Of a DNA stretch of 58,247 nt, positions 1 through 7,878 are shown in pieces. The position numbers were made by a program, and so were the translations under genes. Origin of the DNA: Eubacterium sp. AF22-9 (lineage in GTDB: Bacteria; Bacillota; Clostridia; Lachnospirales; Lachnospiraceae). The first letter of the stretch is position 1, and the number at the start of each line of letters is the position of its first letter. Location of the stretch: positions 1-58,247 of the forward strand of contig QRVH01000016.1 in NCBI GenBank assembly GCA_003458705.1, read 5' to 3'. The notes beneath the pieces were generated by a model. The model was not told the origin of the DNA, made no database searches, and saw nothing but the letters and a program-made list of their open reading frames with translations.

Positions 1-5
1 CCTTT

Positions 6-53
6 CTATTTTCTTACTCCATAACTAATTGCATCTACTGGACAAGCATTTTT
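6..53 (-). pseudogene. possible ferredoxin-like 4Fe-4S fragment
   Basis: A 15-codon stretch at the window edge reads NACPVDAISYGVRK and then stops. The ACPVDAI pattern is typical of the second cysteine cluster of bacterial-type 2[4Fe-4S] ferredoxin domains. An in-frame stop lies immediately upstream, so no complete gene is visible. It is either the tail of a broken gene or chance similarity; treat as weak. Confidence 0.25.
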
Positions 54-187
54 TCATAAATTATTCCTCCTTTATTTTTTTCACAATAGCATTTTATAGC
101 TACTTTTAATATCATTCTACACACCTTTTATGAAACGTTGATGAAATATAATTTTTTATTTTTCCTACACTTTGAATTATACAGGAA

Positions 188-253
188 GCCAGTCTGTAAT
201 TTGGTGGTATCTTTGCCAATCTTGACAGTAATACCCATAATTCTGTTAGCCAC
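188..253 (-). pseudogene. phage tail tape measure protein N-terminal remnant (left copy)
   Basis: Translated on the minus strand this gives VANRIMGITVKIGKDTTKLQ, the start motif of many Siphoviridae tail tape measure proteins (ANRI-GITVEIGGDTTKLQ-AL). The frame is lost after about 22 residues. The same fragment, somewhat longer, is present in the right-hand repeat at 14060-14288. It is a dead prophage relic with no function expected. Confidence 0.6.
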
Positions 254-654
254 GGTCGATACCTCCTTCCGTAAAAATGGGCATAAAAAACAGATTTCTC
301 CAGGCATGAAAAAAGCACCAACCATTTCTGATTGATGCTTTCAAATTATTTTGTTTTTGTAAATCTTTTTAATTGCGTATCCACATCTCTTCCACCGTAC
401 ATAACACGAATAATCGTAACCACTTGTGTATCATCATCCGGAATATATAGAACAAGATAAAATACATGCTTCAAGCCTATCAAGCTGACCACTTGCATTT
501 TCTGGTGTCTGCAGTTCAAAAGCAATGTATTCGAAGATTCCACGAAGGTCTATCTCGGCCTGATCTGAAATCACGATATCATAAATCAGATATTGTAATC
601 CTTGCGGATATCAGTAAAAACAGATCTTGCTGATCTAGTATGACCAGACTGCAT
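190..654. repeat. left, decayed copy of a direct repeat (tape-measure fragment + relE + relB)
   Basis: This stretch matches 14225-14780 nearly base for base in the same orientation, with scattered substitutions. It has one deletion of about 90 bp near position 460, which removes the middle of the relE toxin. It carries the same gene order: phage tape-measure remnant, toxin, antitoxin. The two copies frame about 14 kb of accessory DNA. Confidence 0.85.
346..654 (-). pseudogene. relBE-type toxin-antitoxin remnant (internal deletion)
   Basis: The C-terminal part (LYIPDDDTQVVTIIRVMYGG) matches the intact RelE/ParE toxin at 14383-14715. About 90 bp from the middle of the toxin is missing here, so the codons upstream are out of frame. 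The antitoxin C-terminus that would precede it (around 590-654) breaks off after ten to twenty codons. A non-functional duplicate of the intact pair. Confidence 0.75.
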
Positions 655-862
655 TGAATATCTGTATATATATAATAACGGGTTATGCACTTAAAATGAT
701 TAAAAGATTCCTCATTTTTTCTTTTTTGCCCATCATAGCCACTGCGATACCCGCCTTCAAAATGTGCTAAAGCCTTATCCCTTTTGCATAGATTTATCCA
801 CTTTGTCAAGGTGGCTATGTAAACAGTACCAGAGAACGCAAAAAAGCCGCCTACTCTTAAAA

Positions 863-1198
863 TCAATAAGAATAAGCCGCTTTGTAATCTGCCTTAGACA
901 TATTCAATTTTATATTGGAAAGCAGGTGAAAGGACAAATCTGCAAAAAGGGACAAAATAAGCGTACCACTATTTCTAATGATACGCCTATCCTCTTCTTC
1001 GAATATATGCTTTATATGTTCACTTATATTTGATTTACTGCATTGATATAATTCAGTAAGCTGCTGTTGTGTCAGCCATACTGTATCATCTTCTATTTTA
1101 ACTTCTATATTTGTCTGCCCATTATCTGTCTGGTATATGAGAATTTCCCCATATTCACCTGTTCCAATTTTGTCCGCCATATCACCGCTCCAATCCAT
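863..1198 (-). pseudogene. RhuM-family protein, N-terminal fragment
   Basis: The first 60 or so residues contain GEILIYQTDNGQTNIEVKIE, DDTVWLTQQQLTELYQCSKS and ISEHIKHIFEEE, which are the conserved N-terminal features of RhuM proteins and align with the intact RhuM at 12409. The reading frame leaves the family after about residue 66 and ends at 111 residues, against about 330 for a complete member. Upstream lies an 18-bp perfect palindrome that may be its old operator. A second RhuM remnant lies at 13640-13953. RhuM proteins occur in pathogenicity and defence islands; their biochemical role is not settled. Confidence 0.7.
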
Positions 1199-1217
1199 TA
1201 CTTCTTAGTTATAAAAT

Positions 1218-1235
1218 GTGAACGCATGCGTTCAC
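1218..1235. promoter_or_regulatory. 18-bp perfect palindrome upstream of the rhuM remnant
   Basis: GTGAACGCATGCGTTCAC reads identically on both strands and lies about 20 bp upstream of the rhuM fragment start at 1198. Its size and symmetry suit a dimeric repressor operator. The bound protein is unknown. The rest of the 1199-1430 gap shows nothing else recognisable. Confidence 0.4.
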
Positions 1236-1430
1236 TATTGTCCCAACAAGATTTTATTATTAGCCCAACCGCTGTTCAACCAAAACTTTTTCCATTATAC
1301 AGTGCAAAATAAAAAAGACTCCACTCACTACGAATCTCCTATAAAATTCAAAAGCTTTTGTATACTCAGCATATCAGATTCATATAGATTGCTCAATTGA
1401 ACAGTGTTTAAGTTCATTACATATTACTTG

Positions 1431-3875
1431 CTATCCCTGATACCTTATTCTTTCAACCAGCGTTTCCTTTTTCAGATTACTGCTTAAAACGCAGGAAAGT
1501 ACAATCTGCAACAGACCGACCAAAAAAATCATAATAAAAATTGGTACGATTGGAACATGATAGATATTCATTCCAAATATTCCATTATGTTTTGCATAGG
1601 AAAAAAGTGCATAGCCGAGCGGCAGACCAATGATCAAAGCTACGCATATGGTACCAACCGTAAAAATCAGTCCCTGTAACTGCAAGCATAAATTTAATTG
1701 TTTATTTGTCATACCCACAGCCTGTAATATACCATATTCCTGCTTTTTTGTCGTAATATTCATGATCATGGTATTCGCCATATTCATAAACCCGATGAGT
1801 CCTACAATAGCCATAAACAGATAACAGCCAAGCTTCATCATGCTGCTTGCAAATTCTGCAGATTGTAACTGTGCATGATAAGTATCCATTTTTATATGCG
1901 AAGTATTAGAAATCAAAGTATTCAGACTTTGTTCTACAGATGCCACATCTTTTTTATCACAGTCCACCCACAGATAGCCATAGGCTGTTCCTCTCGGATT
2001 CATGGAACGATATACACCTTCCGGAATGACAAGATAAGTGTCCGCACTTACAAAAGATCCTGCAATCTTTCCCTGATAAGTATAGGTTCCACTTCCATTC
2101 TCAAAGTCAAATGCAATAGATTCACCCGGAGCATATCCATCTTGTTCCATCCACGTTGACCAGCCAAAGAAAATATCACCATTCTTTACCGCCTGATCAT
2201 AGTCCATAGAGCCAATATCCCCATCTTGGCGCATAAAATCAAAATCCTTTTTACTCACAATAGCACCCGGAAATCTTGTTCCGTTCAGATTTACAGAGAC
2301 AATCTCTCTCGTCATGACATCTGTTACTCCCGGAATGCTTTTGATTTCTTCAATCAGCGAATCATTCAATGGATCATCCGTCAGAATCGTATCCAGATTA
2401 TTCTCCGGATATCTTTCATCATACTCAGCAGAATAGTCAAGCTGCAGTTCAAATTGTCCATGATTAACGGAAAGACGTGCTTCATGCTCCGTGTCAATAT
2501 TTCCCACATAATTAGAGATAATCACAAACAATACGCAAGAAAAACCCATTGTGAGGATAGTACCAATAGTTCTTTTGGGATTACCCGTTACATTTGCCAT
2601 TGCCATAGAAAACACGGTGACATTTTTTCTGCCAATTCGCTTTCCCTTTTTTTGTGTTTCTGCATTTTCTAAATACCGTGTTGCTTCGATAGGTGAAATC
2701 TGTGAAACAATTTTCATTGGTTTACGCAGTGCCAAAGCAACGGTAAGAAATGATACGAAAATACATAAAAGCATAACAGGCAGGGAAAACAGAGGCACCT
2801 GCTGATTTTGAACTCCCATAGAGCCAGTTTGGGTTGATACAAGGTTTCCCTGTTCTACCAGCCAGTTAAAACCGCATTTTGCAATCAGAAAGCCAAAAAG
2901 CAATCCAACTGGTATTGAAAAAAATGTCAAAAAAATGCCCTCTCTGAAGATCAGTTGTTTCATCTGCTTTTTTGTCGCTCCCAGAGCCTTGATTTTTCCA
3001 TACTCCTGTATCTTGTTGGCAATACCGACCTGAAAAATATTATAAATGACCACAACAGAGAAAAGTACAATTGCAAGAATCAAAATTCCACATACCGCAA
3101 TCATTTCATAACTCGGCTGCAAGACCCATTGCAAATAGAGATCATTGACTATAACGTTTTTTTCTTCGATCCCACAAGCTGCTGCAATCTGCTTTATAAC
3201 CGAATCAATATTATTCATAGATACATTTGCAGAATCATTTAAAGTAAAATAAATATTATACTGTCTGTCATTCTCTGCGACGTGCTCATCATAAAACTCC
3301 TGTGACCCGAAAGCAACATAAGATGCCTCGATGGTATACTCATCCCGATCATATAGGATTCCGCTGACAACAAATTCTTCCGGCTTATATTCTGACTGCA
3401 TCCCTGCGCGGTAATCCAGTGTAACCGTATCTCCGACCTTAACATCATCATATCCCATTTCACTAAAAAATGCTCTTCCTGCGGCAATTTCCTGCGTTCC
3501 CCCCGGATACTTTCCTTCCTTTAACTCATATTCCCTATTATAGGGAAGCATTTTTCTTGCAGTCTCATCCATGCAGACAAACCCGCCTTTTTCATTGCCT
3601 TTTATGATGCCTTCGGTGCACATAGTGCCTGTAGCATCTATTTCCGCACGGCGGTTTACTTCTTTTAACTGCGATCCGTCTGCTGCGACAAACAAACCAT
3701 AATTGCTTCCATATGAGCCTGCCGCCTGACTTTTCTGTAAACGGATCATTCCATTTCCCACAGTACTGATAATCATAAGCAGCATCGTAGTCAGACATAT
3801 GGACATCATAATCAGAATACTTCTTGTCTTGTTCTTTTTATCATTGCTATATGCAATCCTGCTTATTGTCTTCAT
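1431..3875 (-). CDS. ABC transporter permease, two FtsX domains
   Basis: An 814-residue membrane protein of the MacB/FtsX permease class. There is an N-terminal membrane segment (about residues 20-42), a large extracytoplasmic region, and a first FtsX core near residues 260-385 (IFQVGIANKIQEYGKIKALG, the typical coupling region). A second anchor lies near 435-455, followed by another extracellular region and a second FtsX core near 685-800 (TTKKQEYGILQAVGMTNKQL). The start codon overlaps the stop of the upstream ATP-binding gene (ATGA at 3872-3875), so the two are translationally coupled. With the kinase and regulator upstream this resembles peptide-sensing or antimicrobial-peptide resistance modules of Firmicutes. 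The substrate cannot be told. Confidence 0.9.
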   Translation of the reverse strand: MKTISRIAYSNDKKNKTRSILIMMSICLTTMLLMIISTVGNGMIRLQKSQAAGSYGSNYGLFVAADGSQLKEVNRRAEIDATGTMCTEGIIKGNEKGGFVCMDETARKMLPYNREYELKEGKYPGGTQEIAAGRAFFSEMGYDDVKVGDTVTLDYRAGMQSEYKPEEFVVSGILYDRDEYTIEASYVAFGSQEFYDEHVAENDRQYNIYFTLNDSANVSMNNIDSVIKQIAAACGIEEKNVIVNDLYLQWVLQPSYEMIAVCGILILAIVLFSVVVIYNIFQVGIANKIQEYGKIKALGATKKQMKQLIFREGIFLTFFSIPVGLLFGFLIAKCGFNWLVEQGNLVSTQTGSMGVQNQQVPLFSLPVMLLCIFVSFLTVALALRKPMKIVSQISPIEATRYLENAETQKKGKRIGRKNVTVFSMAMANVTGNPKRTIGTILTMGFSCVLFVIISNYVGNIDTEHEARLSVNHGQFELQLDYSAEYDERYPENNLDTILTDDPLNDSLIEEIKSIPGVTDVMTREIVSVNLNGTRFPGAIVSKKDFDFMRQDGDIGSMDYDQAVKNGDIFFGWSTWMEQDGYAPGESIAFDFENGSGTYTYQGKIAGSFVSADTYLVIPEGVYRSMNPRGTAYGYLWVDCDKKDVASVEQSLNTLISNTSHIKMDTYHAQLQSAEFASSMMKLGCYLFMAIVGLIGFMNMANTMIMNITTKKQEYGILQAVGMTNKQLNLCLQLQGLIFTVGTICVALIIGLPLGYALFSYAKHNGIFGMNIYHVPIVPIFIMIFLVGLLQIVLSCVLSSNLKKETLVERIRYQG

Positions 3876-4546
3876 CTGAAATCCACCACCTGTCCATCCT
3901 CAATTACCAGAATACGGTCAGCGACCTGTGCAATTTCGTCATCATGGGTAATCATTACAATTGTCTGTCCATATTTTTTTGCTGTCATCTTAAGCAGGGC
4001 GATTACCTCATCACTGGTCTTAGAATCAAGATTTCCTGTCGGCTCATCTGCAAATATAATTTCCGGACGATTCACCAGTGCTCTTGCAATTGCTACCCTC
4101 TGCTGCTGTCCTCCGGATAACTGATTTGGCAGATTATAAATCCGGTTTTCAATCCCCAGAGTTGCAATGATATCATTTACATACGCTTCATCCACTTTTC
4201 TTCCATCCAGCCCCAGTGGCAGTACAATATTTTCCCAGACATTAACAGATGAAACCAGATTAAATGCCTGAAAAACAAATCCGATTTTTCTTCTGCGGAA
4301 AACAGCAAGGGCATCTTCCTTCATTCTGTATAAATCTTTCCCGGCTAAAGTAACACTGCCTTTTGTAGGGGTGTCAAGCCCTCCAAGCATATGAAGTAAT
4401 GTACTTTTACCGGAACCTGACTTTCCGACAATTGCGACAAATTCTCCCTGCTCAATCTGAATGTCCACCTGATTGACCGCTTTGACCTGATTCTCACCCG
4501 CGCCATAAAATTTACAAAGCTGCTTGGTTTCTAATATCACACTCAT
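3872..4546 (-). CDS. ABC transporter ATP-binding protein (MacB/LolD/BceA type)
   Basis: A 224-residue ATPase that would power the FtsX-type permease encoded directly downstream. Visible motifs are Walker A GKSGSGKST (about residues 41-49), the Q-loop region VFQAFNLV, signature LSGGQQQR, Walker B IIFADEPTGNLD and the H-loop MITHDD. The length is normal for a free-standing subunit of this class. A good ribosome site (AAGGAGG) precedes the ATG. A terminator-like hairpin (4640-4671) separates it from the kinase gene, so the transporter genes probably have their own promoter in the roughly 130-bp gap, a typical target of the cognate response regulator. Confidence 0.92.
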   Translation of the reverse strand: MSVILETKQLCKFYGAGENQVKAVNQVDIQIEQGEFVAIVGKSGSGKSTLLHMLGGLDTPTKGSVTLAGKDLYRMKEDALAVFRRRKIGFVFQAFNLVSSVNVWENIVLPLGLDGRKVDEAYVNDIIATLGIENRIYNLPNQLSGGQQQRVAIARALVNRPEIIFADEPTGNLDSKTSDEVIALLKMTAKKYGQTIVMITHDDEIAQVADRILVIEDGQVVDFR

Positions 4547-4639
4547 ATGTTGCCTCCTTTTTAATTCTGTAAAGTGTACTTTTTCAACCTACATCCAAAT
4601 TGTATCAGGATAATCTTTCATTTCACTTTCAAAAAACGA

Positions 4640-4671
4640 GCAGAAATCTTACAGAATTGTAAGATTTCTGC
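4640..4671 (-). terminator. rho-independent terminator after the sensor kinase gene
   Basis: A 13-bp perfect stem (GCAGAAATCTTAC paired with its complement) with a 6-base loop is followed, on the minus strand, by TCGTTTTTTG. It sits just after the kinase stop at 4683 and before the ABC gene. The inverted repeat could also serve as a binding site for the regulator. Confidence 0.75.
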
Positions 4672-4682
4672 CCACTTAAAAT

Positions 4683-5927
4683 TTAACAAACATATGGTAA
4701 TTGAATCACAAACGTGCTTCCTTTTTTCTTTTTGCCGGAGGTTACCATGATTGTACCTCCGTGTTTTTCGATAATTTCTCTCGATAGAAAAAGTCCGATT
4801 CCTGTACCACTCTTTTCCATGACCTCCCTGGAACTTCCTCTGTAAAATCGTTGAAAAATTTTGTGATACTCATTCTGCGGAATACCAATTCCCTGATCCT
4901 CAATTTCCATTCTTACAAAATCGTTTCTTTTTTGTAACCGGATAAATATTTTTGAACCATCCGGGCTGTACTTGATTGCATTATCCAGAACGTTGATTAC
5001 AGCTTCACCAAGCCATCTTTTATCCTGCATAACCATGCATGTTTCCAGCTCTTTTGCATAGTCAAAAACGAATTCAATTTCTTTTTCATCCGCTTTAGGA
5101 TAAGTGCGGTTCACAGCAGATATGACAGTATCCATAAGCGGAAGTTTTTTCTTATTAATCTGAATCAGTCCAGTTTCCATCTTGGATATTTCAAGAAGCG
5201 ACTGCAATAATGTCTCCAGTCCATCCAGAGCACTCCGACAACGGATACGAAACTCCTCCTGTTCTGTGGCACTTAAGTCATTCTGCATCAGCACACTAAA
5301 ACATGTATCCAAAGCTGCAACCGGTGTCTTTAACTGGTGAGAGATATCAGAAACCATTTCTTTCGTGCTCTCTTTTTCTTCCCGTGCTTCTTCCTTTAGC
5401 AACTGAATATGATGTCCGATTGCTTCAAGCTGGTCATTCAATTTTTCCAGTTCTGCTGGATTTTCCGTTTTCAGTAAAGCATCAAATTTATTTTCACGGA
5501 ATCTGATCAGTATTTCTTCCAACTGGTCTAAAATTTTCTGATGACACGAATCTTCTTTTTTCTTCCAATAAAGTAAAAAAGTCAAAAGAAGCACGCATAT
5601 CACAGTGCTTACAGCACCGGTCACCATAACCTGATGCCGGAATTGCGAATAAAATGCATTCCCTTTATTTCCCCAGTATCCATATTGCTCCAATAATCGC
5701 CTTCCCTGTTCGTTGGTTTCAATATCCTCATCCTTAAGCAATTCCGAAACAGCATCCAGCCCGGAAAATTCTTCCTTTGCAGCAATGTCTGTCATAAGAT
5801 TCATTTTATATTTATAATCTTCATAAAACACATACGTGGTAAAGCAATTTAATATTGCAAACAATACTATGACAGGCACTACCAAGGAGAGCACTACTGT
5901 GATCTTCTTGCGATATCTCTTTGTCAC
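4683..5927 (-). CDS. sensor histidine kinase
   Basis: A membrane kinase of about 414 residues. Two hydrophobic segments (about residues 8-30 and 100-122) frame a short extracellular domain. The H-box SDISHQLKTPVAAL contains the phospho-accepting His. The ATP-binding module shows N-box NVLDNAIKYSPDGS, G1 DQGIGIP and G2 GTGIGLFLSREIIEKHGG. I place the start at the GTG at 5927, preceded by AGGAGGTAAGGCA, not the upstream ATG at 5948. That GTG overlaps the regulator's stop as GTGA, the usual coupling in such pairs. It should phosphorylate the neighbouring regulator and control the FtsX transporter. Signal unknown. Confidence 0.9.
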   Translation of the reverse strand: MTKRYRKKITVVLSLVVPVIVLFAILNCFTTYVFYEDYKYKMNLMTDIAAKEEFSGLDAVSELLKDEDIETNEQGRRLLEQYGYWGNKGNAFYSQFRHQVMVTGAVSTVICVLLLTFLLYWKKKEDSCHQKILDQLEEILIRFRENKFDALLKTENPAELEKLNDQLEAIGHHIQLLKEEAREEKESTKEMVSDISHQLKTPVAALDTCFSVLMQNDLSATEQEEFRIRCRSALDGLETLLQSLLEISKMETGLIQINKKKLPLMDTVISAVNRTYPKADEKEIEFVFDYAKELETCMVMQDKRWLGEAVINVLDNAIKYSPDGSKIFIRLQKRNDFVRMEIEDQGIGIPQNEYHKIFQRFYRGSSREVMEKSGTGIGLFLSREIIEKHGGTIMVTSGKKKKGSTFVIQLPYVC

Positions 5928-6612
5928 TGCCTTACCTCCTGATTCCATATATACCCAAGACCTCTGATATTCTTTATATAGACCGGTGCAGCCGGATTGT
6001 CTTCAATTTTCTCACGGAGTCTTCTGATATTGACAGCGATTGTATTTTCATCCACAAAATCCCCTTCCAGATCAAACACATTTTCCAATATTTGTGTTCT
6101 TGAAAGAATCTGTTTCGGATTCTGAAGAAAAAAAGTCAGCATTTTTAACTCTGTTTTTGTCAGACTGATTTCACGACTCTTTATCAGGACTTTCATTTCT
6201 CCTGCGATAAATACGATATCTCCCGAAATCATCTTTCCAGCTTCCGTTTTCTCCTGTCTGCGGCGGAAATGTGCTTCTATTTTCAAAAGAAGTACCGAAA
6301 GACTAAACGGCTTTGTAATATAATCATCTGCCCCTGCTTCATATCCCATAACCTGATCCATCTCCTGATCTAGTGCTGTAAGGCAGATAATGTATGTATT
6401 ATAATTGCATCTCATCCACCTTACAAATTCCAGTCCATTCCCATCCGGAAGATTCACATCACAAATGGTAACATCCACATTATTATCACTTGCAATTCTT
6501 TTCGCTTTTTTCACTGATTCTGCTGAAAAAACCTCATATCCGGATTTTTCCAGTGAGAATGTAATTCCACGATTTAAATTTTCATCATCTTCAACACGAG
6601 TATACCTGGCAT
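5924..6612 (-). pseudogene. OmpR-family response regulator with an apparent frameshift at codon 6-7
   Basis: The body is a normal OmpR/PhoB regulator: phospho-acceptor Asp in CDVNLPDGNG, conserved Thr in ICLTALD, Lys in YITKPF, and a C-terminal winged helix (SLTKTELKMLTFFLQNP; NTIAVNIRRLREKIE; IRGLGYIW). The expected start ATG at 6612 reads MPGILV and then runs out of frame. The next frame continues VEDDENLNRGITFSLEKSGY, exactly what the family requires. One base is missing near 6594. Without it only a GTG start at 6514 is available, which would delete the first strand and the acidic pair of the receiver. It is either a true loss-of-function mutation or an assembly error. The kinase downstream is intact. 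Confidence 0.75.
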
Positions 6613-6632
6613 AGCATATGCACCTCTCTTTA

Positions 6633-6766
6633 TTAACTATTCATCTTAAAATGCTTCAATGCCTCCACAATTGCGCTCTCTTTATCTCATCATATGTTGC
6701 CTTAGTCTCTGCAGATGTTATATCCACATTATCAAGTTCAATCGTGACATTAATATAATCATCCGG
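6633..6766 (-). pseudogene. C-terminal remnant of an RlmD-like methyltransferase carried by mobile elements
   Basis: Minus-strand translation gives VDITSAETKATYDEIK in one frame and, after a deletion and frameshift, AIVEALKHFKMNS and a stop. From memory, the ETKATY-EIK block followed by a lysine-rich tail is the C-terminal extension of RumA/RlmD-like methyltransferases found on Clostridiales integrative elements. The remainder of the gene is absent. It has no close resemblance to the C-terminus of the chromosomal rlmD at 28215. Confidence 0.45.
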
Positions 6767-6769
6767 CTT

Positions 6770-7644
6770 TTATTTCAGTTGGGACAAAAGAACAACTGTC
6801 TCAAGTGTCGGAAACTTTTCCAAGGTAACAGTATGCTCATCAGACTGCTCTTTATCCAAAGAAATACCATCAACTCGAACTACTTCCTTGCCATCTCTAA
6901 GAATCGGTACTGGAAATTGAAACTTGATATTCCTAATCCAATTACCATCTTCTCGTCTTTCTGGAAATATATCAATACGCTCAATAAATGCCTGCATAAA
7001 CTGTTTCTTTTCAGCATCCGTACATTCTGCATATAATTCATTAAATGCGTTCAAAAAGCCGTATATGCTGTCCGCATCAATCTGATTTTTCTTAAGTTCA
7101 TATACCTGAGACTTCAAATCTGCGATTGCCTCTTCCACTTCATCTATTTTATCATATTGGGTATCTAATCGTCTCTGTAAATCTGAAATTTTTTTATCGT
7201 AATGAATATCTGTAACATCCAGATTATCCATCTGCTGTTCAAGACGTGTTTTAATTATCTCTGCCTGATGGTGATTTGCGTTTAATACAGATAACTGCTT
7301 TTCCAGATCAGAAGTATCAACTGTTGCCCCGATTCTGTCTTGAATGGCATCCTTGAATTTTCCTTCCCTAGTCATTGCCGTAATCAATTTTGCAAGCACA
7401 TCATCAATTTGAGACTGTTCAATGTTACATCGAAAAGTACATTTATGTCCTGTGGCATTTACTGTATTCTTGCAATAGTAGTAATATCTGGTTTTCTTAT
7501 CTTTCCGACCTGCTTTTGCAATGTTGCCATACATTCCTTTTCCACTACATGCATTTCATTACGTGTTCCTGTTTTCTTTTCGGTGCGCCTGCGTCCGTAT
7601 GCTATCTTCCCCATATACACCGGGTTATCAATAATCTTTTTGAG
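6770..7644 (-). pseudogene. large serine recombinase, C-terminal part (broken)
   Basis: In two frames. The upstream piece reads FLKKIIDNPVYMGKIAYGRR, from the DNA-binding 'recombinase' domain of large serine integrases. The downstream piece (MYGNIAKAGRKDKKTRYYYY, C..C cysteines, then a long coiled coil and FIERIDIFPERREDG) is the zinc-ribbon and coiled-coil region. Between them the frame shifts and several dozen residues that normally precede the zinc ribbon are missing. The catalytic resolvase domain is absent. It is a dead integrase marking a former integrative element. Confidence 0.8.
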
Positions 7645-7773
7645 AAAATAATCATCATATGCTTCACTTTTATCGCCCTGCTTAAAACAAAAGTATTCGG
7701 AAAAAGACAAGGGAAGCACATGAACTTCATCTCCTCTTCCCTCAAACTCAGTCAATATATCTTTAGATAAGAA
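7645..7773 (-). pseudogene. AAA ATPase (DUF4143-type) fragment fused to the recombinase remnant
   Basis: The reading LSKDILTEFEGRGDEVHVLP continuing LSFSEYF and KSEAYDDYF matches the central part of the common AAA ATPases with a C-terminal DUF4143 domain, where the sequence would go on to Y-GG-P. Here it jumps at about 7644 straight into serine recombinase sequence in the same frame. Both ends are missing, so this is a recombination scar, not a gene. Confidence 0.55.
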
Positions 7774-7878
7774 AGTATATCCATTTTATATAAAATATGC
7801 AATCATATCATTTAATTTTTTTGCCGTATGAGGCATTTTTATAAACCATGTAAATTTTTCTTTCAACCTTAAAGATAT

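Noticed and set aside
128-335. Overlapping ORFs on both strands at the left edge
   Set aside because: Only the short tape-measure segment matches a family; the rest is out of frame or opposite-strand shadow.
579-866. 95-residue minus ORF between the relBE remnant and the rhuM fragment
   Set aside because: No recognisable family, poor start, overlapping the decayed antitoxin; I see nothing supportable in 655-862.
3239-3487. Minus-strand ORF inside the permease gene and similar ORFs inside hsdR, pcrA, pspA and nrdD
   Set aside because: They are alternate-frame readings of well-supported genes, with no independent start signals or family features.
7390-7770. 126-residue plus-strand ORF over the recombinase remnant
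   Set aside because: Antisense to clear recombinase and AAA fragments; composition unlike a real protein.
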